A stretch of DNA of 6,484 nucleotides from Actinomycetota bacterium (lineage in GTDB: Bacteria; Actinomycetota; Actinomycetes; Propionibacteriales; Nocardioidaceae). Within the stretch, counting starts at the first letter, position 1; each line of letters opens with the position of its first letter. A program made the translations under genes and the position numbers. The notes under the pieces were generated by a model that searched no databases, had not been told where the DNA came from, and saw nothing but the letters and a program-made list of their open reading frames with translations. The stretch is taken from positions 1 to 6,484 of the forward strand of contig WLIH01000159.1 in NCBI GenBank assembly GCA_009702305.1, in the 5' to 3' direction. Positions 1 to 4,594 of the stretch are shown piece by piece.

Positions 1-487
1 CCCAGCCGATCACGAGGGCGGCCAGCCAGATCCCGGCGCCCTCCACCGGCAGCTTGTCCAGCGCCCACAGACCGACCAGGACGGGCGCCGTCGCGGCCAG
101 CAGCAGGCCGCTGCGCAGCATGGAGACGCACGCGCCGGTGTGGCCGACCATCAGCACCAGCAGGAACGGCGCGAAGTCGTACTCGACGGGGTAGCGGTAC
201 ATCAGCACCGCGCAGGAGCCCGCCGTCAGGAGCAGGAACACCCACTGAGGTGCGACCCGCCCACGCAGCTCGTCGAGCCAGGGCGTCAGCCCCAGCAGCA
301 CGAGCAGGAGGGCGGGCAGCGCGTTGCCGTCGTCGACCCGCTGCCCGACGGTGAGCACAGCGGCGACGGCCGCGGCACTGTCGATGACCAGCGGGATCCA
401 CAGCGGGTACGACGGGTAGCCGTTGGCCACCCACCGGTCCTTGATGGGCGCCACGGTCGTCGAGACCAGGAGCAGCAGACGTCGCAC
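1..487 (-). CDS. Multi-pass membrane protein, probable N-terminal sensor part of a histidine kinase (partial, 3' end off the window)
   Basis: Seen: reading the minus strand from the GTG at 487 gives 162 codons with no stop before the window edge. About six hydrophobic segments lie near residues 30-47, 57-70, 82-96, 106-123, 127-143 and 152-162. They are separated by short polar loops such as GQRVDDGN and YRYPVEYDF. No catalytic domain falls inside the window. Inferred: this looks like the membrane sensor region of actinobacterial NarL-type histidine kinases, where the phospho-accepting histidine and the HATPase domain follow the last membrane segment. Here they would lie beyond position 1. 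A generic integral membrane protein is the alternative. The GTG start was chosen because a TANNNT box ends exactly 6 nt upstream, no in-frame start is apparent just upstream, and the frame is open from there. There is no Shine-Dalgarno sequence. I am sure it is a membrane-protein gene, and only moderately sure it is a kinase. Confidence 0.62.
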   Translation of the reverse strand, partial: MRRLLLLVSTTVAPIKDRWVANGYPSYPLWIPLVIDSAAAVAAVLTVGQRVDDGNALPALLLVLLGLTPWLDELRGRVAPQWVFLLLTAGSCAVLMYRYPVEYDFAPFLLVLMVGHTGACVSMLRSGLLLAATAPVLVGLWALDKLPVEGAGIWLAALVIGW

Positions 488-522
488 CGGGTCAGCGTAG
501 GGCTGCGCGAGGGCATGGTCAT
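485..522 (-). promoter_or_regulatory. Putative leaderless promoter of the minus-strand membrane protein gene
   Basis: On the minus strand a -10 box TACGCT (499-494) is followed by 6 nt (GACCCG) and then the GTG start at 487. A -35-like ATGACC lies at 522-517 with a 17-bp spacer. Transcription would therefore begin at or next to the G of the start codon, as in leaderless actinobacterial mRNAs. The absence of a Shine-Dalgarno sequence fits. This is inferred from sequence only; the -35 matches TTGAC at four of five bases. Confidence 0.5.
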
Positions 523-530
523 CCGTCCGT

Positions 531-558
531 GGGCGGAGCCCCGACCGCCCTGGGGCGG
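531..558. repeat. GC-rich inverted repeat cluster between the two divergent promoters
   Basis: GGGCGG (531-536), CCGCCC (545-550) and GGGCGG (553-558) form two mutually exclusive pairings. They lie between the two divergent -35 boxes, where a shared regulator could bind. In DNA this GC-rich such repeats arise easily by chance, so the functional reading is weak. Confidence 0.3.
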
Positions 559-583
559 GCCCCCAAGACCCGTCCACCGACGG

Positions 584-622
584 CTGACCGGCCGGAGCAC
601 CCGGCCCTAGCTTCGACGCATG
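584..622 (+). promoter_or_regulatory. Putative leaderless promoter of the 620-1087 gene
   Basis: A -35-like CTGACC (584-589), an 18-bp spacer and a -10 box TAGCTT (608-613) are followed by 6 nt and then the ATG at 620. The A of the start codon falls at the expected +1, and there is no Shine-Dalgarno sequence, so a leaderless transcript is the natural reading. The geometry mirrors the divergent minus-strand promoter (TANNNT, 6 nt, start codon). This is a prediction from pattern only. Confidence 0.55.
590..606. promoter_or_regulatory. Candidate operator: 6-bp inverted repeat filling the -35/-10 spacer
   Basis: GGCCGG (590-595) and CCGGCC (601-606) are perfect inverted arms around a 5-bp spacer (AGCAC). 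The dyad begins directly after the -35 box and ends one base before the -10 box. A dimeric regulator bound here would block, or if MerR-like remodel, the promoter. The arms are pure G+C, so chance is a real alternative. Confidence 0.35.
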
Positions 623-1087
623 CCCCCCACCACCGCCGCGCAGACCGCCCAGCAGACCCGTTCAGGGTGGAGCCGCCTCCACCAGCGCACCGACGCACTC
701 CGTGGCGTCGTCGCCAGTCTCGACGCCGGTCGCCCGCTGACCTGGGACGACGACCTCGCCGATGCCTTCGACGACCTCGACGACCTGCTCGCCACGCTGC
801 ACGGCACCTGGTCGCGCCGGCTGCAGTGCCGCATCGACCTGGTCCTGGAGAGCGGTCGGCTCGGGCTGACCGAGGCCGTCGCCGACGCGTGGGCGGCGAC
901 CGCGCGCGACTTGCCCGGCCTACGCCGTGCGCTCGACGAGCACGCCGCGCGTCCCCGGGTGCGGGCTCTGGACCGCGCCGAGCAGCGGCTCGTCGCGATC
1001 GCCGCCGGCCGCGCCACCTTCACCGACCCGGTCGACCTGAGCGCCGCGGCCGGGGCCTCCCTCGTCGCGAGCGCCCGCGCCGCCTGA
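620..1087 (+). CDS. Hypothetical protein, small helical, 155 aa
   Basis: I do not recognise the family. The protein is soluble: no signal peptide, membrane segment or cysteine motif is visible (one Cys, residue 70). It appears mostly alpha-helical and charged. An acidic run around residues 43-56 (DDDLADAFDDLDDL) is followed by an Arg-rich middle (RRLQCRIDLVLESGR) and a C-terminal helix pair rich in Ala and Arg. Trp occurs at 17, 42, 64 and 91. The ATG at 620 was chosen because it sits at the predicted +1 of a good -10 box. The gene is separated by 74 bp from the first kinase-like gene in the same direction. That gap shows no clear terminator or promoter, so the three plus-strand genes may be co-transcribed. 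An opposite-strand frame (607-1092) overlaps it completely; it has no start signal and a poor, Ser/Arg-rich composition. No function can be assigned. Confidence 0.75.
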   Translation: MPPTTAAQTAQQTRSGWSRLHQRTDALRGVVASLDAGRPLTWDDDLADAFDDLDDLLATLHGTWSRRLQCRIDLVLESGRLGLTEAVADAWAATARDLPGLRRALDEHAARPRVRALDRAEQRLVAIAAGRATFTDPVDLSAAAGASLVASARAA

Positions 1088-1109
1088 GTCATCCGCTTGA
1101 GTCATCCGC
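1084..1109 (+). repeat. 13-bp tandem direct repeat across the stop codon
   Basis: CTGAGTCATCCGC (1084-1096) is followed immediately by TTGAGTCATCCGC (1097-1109), two head-to-tail copies differing only at the first base. The first copy contains the TGA stop of the 155-aa gene, and the second would give a duplicated TGA just downstream. It looks like a local slippage duplication. Confidence 0.85.
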
Positions 1110-1126
1110 GGGTGCGGCCCGGGTTG

Positions 1127-1140
1127 TCGCGCCGGCGCGA
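1127..1140. repeat. 14-bp perfect palindrome upstream of the first kinase-like gene
   Basis: TCGCGCCGGCGCGA is perfectly self-complementary and lies 21 bp before the ATG at 1162. As RNA it could fold only a 5-bp stem with a CCGG loop. As DNA it could be an operator half-site pair. All bases but the outermost pair are G or C, so chance cannot be excluded. Confidence 0.5.
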
Positions 1141-1161
1141 GCTGGGGCAGGGTGCAGCCTC

Positions 1162-2103
1162 ATGGCAGGCCACCTCCCCCACGGGCGCACGGCACGGCGT
1201 CTGGAGTGGCCGTTCCTCCCGCCGTACCTGCGCGACGTGGTGGCCCGCCAGTGCGGCTCACCGGTCGTCGACGCGGTCTCGCAGACGGCCGGGTTCACGC
1301 CCGGCTTCGCGTCGGTGCTGACCTGCGCCGACGGGTCGCGCCACTTCGTGAAAGCGGCGTCGGTCAAGGCGCAGCGGATGTTCGCGGAGTCCTACCGCGA
1401 GGAGGCCCGCAAGCTCGGCTCCCTTCCGGCCGCAGCACCCGCACCCCGGCTGCTGTGGTCGCACGACGACGACGAGTGGGTCGTGCTCGGCATCGAGCAC
1501 GTCGAGGCCCGGGCACCGGCACGCCCGTGGGTGCAGGCCGACCTCGACGCCGCGCTGGCGATGCTGGTCGAGGTCTCGACCCTCTTCACTCCTGCGCCGA
1601 CAGAGCTGTCGCTGGACACCGCCGCCACCGAGTTCGCCGCGTGGCCCGCGACCTGGCAGCAGCTGCGGTCCAGCCGACCCGGCCTCGCCGCCCACGTCGA
1701 CGAGGCAGCCGCGCTCGCGGCCAGGCTGGCGGAAGCGAGCGCCGGCGACACGCTGTGCCACACCGATGTGCGCGACGACAACATCCTGCTGACGGACGAC
1801 GGCCGGGCGCTGCTGTGCGATTGGAACTGGCCGGTGCGCGGCGCCGCATGGCTCGACGCTCTCTTCCTGCTGATCGGGCCGCGCGGCGACGGCCTCGACG
1901 TCAGCCCGGTGATCGACACCCATCCGCTCTTCGCCGGGGTGCCGCCCGACCACGTCGATGTGGTGCTGGCGGCCGCGACGGGCTACTTCCTGACCTCCTC
2001 CGACCTGCCGGTACCGCGCACGTCGCCCTACGTGCGCGAGGCCCAGGCCTGGCAGGGCGCAGTCTGCTGGGACTGGCTGGCCGAGCGGCGAGGCTGGCAG
2101 TGA
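1162..2103 (+). CDS. APH-fold phosphotransferase family protein (first of a tandem pair), 313 aa
   Basis: The protein belongs to the aminoglycoside phosphotransferase / choline kinase-like fold, which transfers the gamma-phosphate of ATP to small-molecule hydroxyls. Seen: a Gly-containing nucleotide loop near residues 43-49, the ATP-binding lysine K64 in HFVKA, a candidate helix-C glutamate around 80-82, the catalytic loop HTDVRDDNILL with H200, D202 and N207, and the metal-binding D220 in LLCDWNW (equivalent to DFG). Length is normal for the family. No signal peptide is present, so the protein is cytosolic. The ATG at 1162 was chosen because the domain begins soon after it and a weak GGGGCAGGG lies at 1144-1152. 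Upstream in-frame sequence is low-quality Arg/Pro-rich and overlaps the previous gene. The stop overlaps the start of its paralogue. The substrate is unknown; there is no specific evidence for antibiotic resistance, and many actinobacterial homologues have no known role. Confidence 0.87.
   Translation: MAGHLPHGRTARRLEWPFLPPYLRDVVARQCGSPVVDAVSQTAGFTPGFASVLTCADGSRHFVKAASVKAQRMFAESYREEARKLGSLPAAAPAPRLLWSHDDDEWVVLGIEHVEARAPARPWVQADLDAALAMLVEVSTLFTPAPTELSLDTAATEFAAWPATWQQLRSSRPGLAAHVDEAAALAARLAEASAGDTLCHTDVRDDNILLTDDGRALLCDWNWPVRGAAWLDALFLLIGPRGDGLDVSPVIDTHPLFAGVPPDHVDVVLAAATGYFLTSSDLPVPRTSPYVREAQAWQGAVCWDWLAERRGWQ
2090..2102 (+). promoter_or_regulatory. Ribosome binding site fixing the GTG start of the second kinase-like gene
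   Basis: GAGG (2090-2093) stands 6 nt before GTG (2100-2102), inside the end of the upstream gene. With the GTGA stop/start overlap this indicates translational coupling and decides for this start over later ones. Confidence 0.6.
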
Positions 2104-3089
2104 CCCCGCGCGCCACCGGCGTCCGGGCGCCGTACGACGCCGTGCCGGTCGCGGTGCGTGCGTGGGTCGACTCCGTGCTCGGCTCTCCCGTGGTCACCGT
2201 GGCGGAGCAGGTCGGCGGCATGTCTCCCGGCTGTGCGACCCGGGTGACCTGTGCCGACGGCACCCGCGCCTTCGTCAAGGCAGTCGGCGCCGAGCTCAAC
2301 CCCGACAGTCCCACTCTCTTCCGGCGCGAGATCCTCGCACTCACGCTGATCGGCTCGCACCAGTCCTGGGCGGACCTGATGGCGTCGTACGACGACGGAG
2401 CGTGGGTCGCACTGGTGCTGGAGGACATCGAAGGTCGTCACCCCGACCTCGCCGACGACACCGACATGGACCTCCTACTCGGCGCTGTCGACTCGCTCGG
2501 GGTGCTCCTGGGCGAGCGGGTGCCGGACCCACCGCGACCCGCGCCCTGGTCGGGCGAGGGGCCTCGCCCGGCCGCGCTCTTCCGGCCAGGGCTGTGCGAC
2601 CTGAGCGAGACCTTCCGCGACTGGCTCGACGCCTTCGACCAGGCCCACGAGCTGCCTGCCGGCCAGGTCCCGAGCTGGGTGATCGAAAGGCAGACAGTGC
2701 TACGGCCCGGCGTGGCTGCGCTCCTGGACCAGCCGACGGACCGGCTGGTGCACTTCGACATCCGCGACGACAACCTCCTGGTGCGCCCCACCGGCGAGCT
2801 CGTCTTCCTCGACTGGGGTGCGACCGGCATCGGACCGGACTGGCTCGACCCGCTCCTGGCGCGGCTCGAGCGCGTGCACCTGCCGTGGTTCGACGCCTCG
2901 GTGGTGCGCTCGCCCGCCCTCGCGCGGGCCGGAGACGGGACCGTCACGTCCTGGCTGGTGGGGATGGGTGTCACCCTGGCCTGGCGGGCCCACACGCAGG
3001 TCGTCGTCGGGCTCCCGACGCTGCAGGCCTTCCGACGTGCCGAGTCAGCCCGATTCCTGTCCGCAGCCGCCCGACGCCTCGGGATTTGA
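2100..3089 (+). CDS. APH-fold phosphotransferase family protein (second of a tandem pair), 329 aa
   Basis: Seen: the same fold as the preceding gene, with all core residues present. These are the nucleotide loop GGMSPGCATRV (39-49), K60 in AFVKA, the helix-C candidate E77 in FRREILAL, the catalytic loop HFDIRDDNLLV with H218, D220 and N225, and D238 in FLDWG (the DFG equivalent). It shares with its neighbour GSPVV near the N-terminus, the run TCADG[ST]RxFVKA, and WLD after the DFG position. The two are therefore diverged tandem duplicates. It differs by a longer middle insert around residues 141-190 and a Trp/Arg-rich C-terminal helix bundle. It starts at GTG 2100, overlapping the upstream stop by 4 nt. 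No terminator follows; instead the rpsT promoter begins inside its stop codon. Cytosolic, with unknown substrate. The pair may act on related metabolites or as a complex, but the sequence does not show this. Confidence 0.88.
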   Translation: MTPRATGVRAPYDAVPVAVRAWVDSVLGSPVVTVAEQVGGMSPGCATRVTCADGTRAFVKAVGAELNPDSPTLFRREILALTLIGSHQSWADLMASYDDGAWVALVLEDIEGRHPDLADDTDMDLLLGAVDSLGVLLGERVPDPPRPAPWSGEGPRPAALFRPGLCDLSETFRDWLDAFDQAHELPAGQVPSWVIERQTVLRPGVAALLDQPTDRLVHFDIRDDNLLVRPTGELVFLDWGATGIGPDWLDPLLARLERVHLPWFDASVVRSPALARAGDGTVTSWLVGMGVTLAWRAHTQVVVGLPTLQAFRRAESARFLSAAARRLGI

Positions 3090-3122
3090 GCGTGGGCGCG
3101 ACGCGCTGTTAATCTTTCCCGT
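3086..3122 (+). promoter_or_regulatory. Promoter of rpsT
   Basis: TTGAGC (3086-3091), an 18-bp spacer and TAATCT (3110-3115) make a good vegetative promoter, and the AT-rich -10 stands out in this GC-rich DNA. The -35 box overlaps the TGA stop (3087-3089) of the preceding gene. The predicted start site is near 3122, which gives an untranslated leader of about 79 nt. Confidence 0.7.
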
Positions 3123-3200
3123 CGCGTGTCCGGCAGCAGCCTGCGCCGACCGCACCCAGACTCAGCAGCAGACGTACTCGAACCCGAGCGAAGGCATCCA
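3122..3200 (+). promoter_or_regulatory. rpsT 5' leader with possible stem-loops and ribosome binding site
   Basis: Two small foldable elements are visible. An imperfect stem lies at 3128-3150 (GTC..GGC.AG pairing with CT..GCC.GAC). A 4-bp hairpin CTCG-AACC-CGAG lies at 3177-3188, just before the Shine-Dalgarno GAAGG (3190-3194), which is 6 nt from the GTG start. S20 represses its own translation in E. coli (known). Whether this leader does so is inference and unproven. Confidence 0.35.
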
Positions 3201-3461
3201 GTGGCGAACATCAAGTCCCAGATCAAGCGCAACAAGCAGAACGAGAAGGCGCACGAGCGCAACAAGGCCGTCAAGACCGGCCTGAAGTCCGCCGTCCGCA
3301 AGTTCCGCGAGCTCGCTGAGGCCGGTGACAAGGAGGCCGCGATCGTGGCCAGCCGCGACGCTGCCAAGAAGCTCGACAAGGCTGCCTCCAAGGGCGTCAT
3401 CCACAAGAACCAGGCGGCCAACCGCAAGTCGGCCATCGCCAAGAAGGCCGCCTCTCTCTGA
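3201..3461 (+). CDS. rpsT: 30S ribosomal protein S20
   Basis: The protein is 86 aa, the usual length for bacterial S20, and strongly basic. It opens with the family signature (V/M)[20 protein letters not shown] and ends with [20 protein letters not shown]20 binds 16S rRNA near the bottom of the 30S body and helps early assembly; it is a bundle of long Lys/Arg-rich helices, as seen here. The GTG at 3201 is preferred because the mature S20 N-terminus begins directly after it and GAAGG sits 6 nt upstream. An in-frame GTG at 3126 would add a non-conserved 25-residue extension. Lysine is encoded almost entirely by AAG, typical of a highly expressed gene in a GC-rich genome. It has its own promoter and terminator, so it is transcribed as a single gene, convergent with holA. 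Confidence 0.98.
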   Translation: MANIKSQIKRNKQNEKAHERNKAVKTGLKSAVRKFRELAEAGDKEAAIVASRDAAKKLDKAASKGVIHKNQAANRKSAIAKKAASL

Positions 3462-3474
3462 GACGGTCCACAGC

Positions 3475-3507
3475 AAGGCGTCGTCCCTTCGGGACGGCGC
3501 CTTTTCT
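3475..3507 (+). terminator. Intrinsic terminator of rpsT
   Basis: AAGGCGTCGTCCC (3475-3487) pairs over 13 bp, with one T-G wobble, with GGGACGGCGCCTT (3491-3503) across a TTC triloop. It is followed by a T-rich tract, TTTTCT (3502-3507). The hairpin starts 13 nt after the S20 stop codon. On the opposite strand the same stem lacks a good T tract. Confidence 0.92.
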
Positions 3508-3525
3508 GTGTTCCGCCTACCGTGC

Positions 3526-3543
3526 CGCCTGCGGACGCAGGCG
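3526..3543 (-). terminator. Hairpin directly after the holA stop, possible non-canonical terminator
   Basis: CGCCTGCG and CGCAGGCG form a perfect 8-bp inverted repeat with a 2-nt centre (GA on the plus strand). It abuts the holA stop codon (3544-3546). On the minus strand no T tract follows, so it would be a U-less hairpin, perhaps acting with the rpsT terminator stem further along. It may instead only protect the mRNA 3' end. Confidence 0.45.
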
Positions 3544-4545
3544 TCAGCGGGCGTCGCGCAGCCGGGTGATCGTGAGGACGAGGCGCTCCAGGGTGTAGGC
3601 CGCGTCGCTCGCAGCGCCCTTGACGTCGGCATCGGCCTGCGCCACCGCTCGGATCGCGGCCGCCAGGCCCTCCGGTGACCAACCGCGCGACTGATCACGG
3701 ATCGAGCGCAGCTTCCAGGGCGGGACGCCGACCTCGCGGGCCAGGTCGGCCTCCCGCATCGCCCGCGGCGCTCCCTGGTAGCGGGCCAGACCCCGGGCAC
3801 CGGCCGCGAATGCCGAGGTGACCAGCACCGCCGCCGTGCCCCCGTCGATCGCCCAGCGCAGCTCCTCCAGGGCCTGACGCGGGTGCCCAGAGAAGGCGGC
3901 ATCGGCGACGGCGAAGGACTTCGCCTCCGCGCGACCGCCGAAGTACTGCTTCACCCGGTCGACCGTGAGCGTCTGGCCGGGGAAGTCGTTGGTCAGCTGG
4001 TGCGCGGCAGCCGCGAGGGAGCGGAGGTCTTGCCCGACGGACTGCACCAGGGTGGTCGCCGCCTCCTGGTCGATCTTCGCGCCCAGCAGGCGCACCTCGG
4101 CCGAGACGAAGGCGGGGTACTCGGACGCCTTCAGCTCACCGGAGCGCACGTCGACCACGCTCGAGAGCTTGCGCAGCTTGGTCAGGGTGCCCGAGCCCTT
4201 GGGTCCCCCGCCGTGCACGAGCACCAGGGCGACGTCGTCGACCGGTGCCGCGGCGTACTCCAAGAGACCGTCGACCGACTCCTCCGGCAGCTGCTCGAGC
4301 GAGCGCACGACGACGCACCGGGTGCTCGAGAAGAGCGACGGCGCCGACATCTCACCCAGGGTGGCGAGGGTGAGGTCGGAGGCGGTGGTCTCGGTCAGCT
4401 CGGACATGTCGTCATGGGCCCGGACGGCGGCACGGACCGCGGAGACGGTGCGCTCGTTGAGGAACTCCTCCTTGCCGGTCACCAACGTGACGCGACCCAG
4501 CACGTCGGCGGCACGTGGAGCGGGAGCGGAGCGGGTCTCGGCCAT
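3544..4545 (-). CDS. holA: DNA polymerase III subunit delta
   Basis: HolA is the delta subunit of the clamp loader; it binds and opens the beta sliding clamp so it can be placed on primed DNA. Seen: 333 aa, normal for the family. The N-terminal AAA-like fold opens with VTLVTGKEEFLNER (19-32). Next comes the typical stretch GEMSAPSLFSSTRCVVVRSL (64-83) with the expected SLF segment of the clamp-contact region. The middle domain has LGAKIDQEAATTLVQSVGQD (154-173), and the C-terminal collar domain has PPWKLRSIRDQSRGWS (275-290) and a helix with QADADVKG. As usual for delta there is no complete Walker A motif. ATG 4545 is chosen because conserved sequence starts soon after and upstream in-frame residues run into comEC; the Shine-Dalgarno is weak. 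It lies 49 nt downstream of comEC on the same strand, so co-transcription is likely. It is convergent with rpsT. Confidence 0.95.
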   Translation of the reverse strand: MAETRSAPAPRAADVLGRVTLVTGKEEFLNERTVSAVRAAVRAHDDMSELTETTASDLTLATLGEMSAPSLFSSTRCVVVRSLEQLPEESVDGLLEYAAAPVDDVALVLVHGGGPKGSGTLTKLRKLSSVVDVRSGELKASEYPAFVSAEVRLLGAKIDQEAATTLVQSVGQDLRSLAAAAHQLTNDFPGQTLTVDRVKQYFGGRAEAKSFAVADAAFSGHPRQALEELRWAIDGGTAAVLVTSAFAAGARGLARYQGAPRAMREADLAREVGVPPWKLRSIRDQSRGWSPEGLAAAIRAVAQADADVKGAASDAAYTLERLVLTITRLRDAR

Positions 4546-4594
4546 GGTGGGAGCAGCCTGCCACAGCCCTCCGACACCTCCACCGGTTCGGGGC
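4546..4594 (-). other. comEC-holA intergenic spacer
   Basis: The 49 nt contain two purine-rich Shine-Dalgarno-like strings on the minus strand (GGTGGAGG and CGGAGGG). They end roughly 20-35 nt before the holA ATG, too far for normal use. No hairpin with a T tract and no promoter is visible, which supports a single comEC-holA transcript. Confidence 0.5.

Noticed and set aside
140..610. 156-codon plus-strand open frame at the left end
   Set aside because: Gln/Arg/His-rich composition, antisense to the membrane-protein gene, and it runs through the divergent promoter region.
529..1161. Long in-frame N-terminal extension of the first kinase-like protein, open back to 529
   Set aside because: It overlaps the whole 155-aa gene in another frame, is Arg/Pro-rich and repetitive as expected of shadow frames in GC-rich DNA, and the kinase fold starts soon after the ATG at 1162.
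1152..2099. Large open frame upstream of and in frame with the second kinase-like gene, suggesting a 645-aa protein
   Set aside because: The part before 2100 is a shadow of the first kinase-like gene with low-complexity Arg/Ala/Pro content. Only the region from GTG 2100 shows family motifs.
1162..3089. Calling the two kinase-like genes aminoglycoside resistance genes
   Set aside because: Only the broad fold is supported. No feature ties them to a named resistance subfamily, and most such actinobacterial homologues have unknown substrates.
3178..3193. Possible actinobacterial LexA (SOS) box starting with TCGAAC
   Set aside because: The matching second half (GTTCGA at the right spacing) is absent. 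The sequence is better read as a small hairpin before the rpsT ribosome binding site.
3126..3200. 25-residue N-terminal extension of S20 from a GTG at 3126
   Set aside because: S20 proteins begin with (M)ANIKSQ-like sequence right after the GTG at 3201, which has a Shine-Dalgarno sequence 6 nt upstream. The extension is not S20-like.
2438..3682. 414-aa minus-strand open frame under the second kinase-like gene and rpsT
   Set aside because: It is antisense to three well-supported elements (kinase-like gene, rpsT, terminator), has Ser/Arg-rich shadow composition and no recognisable motif.
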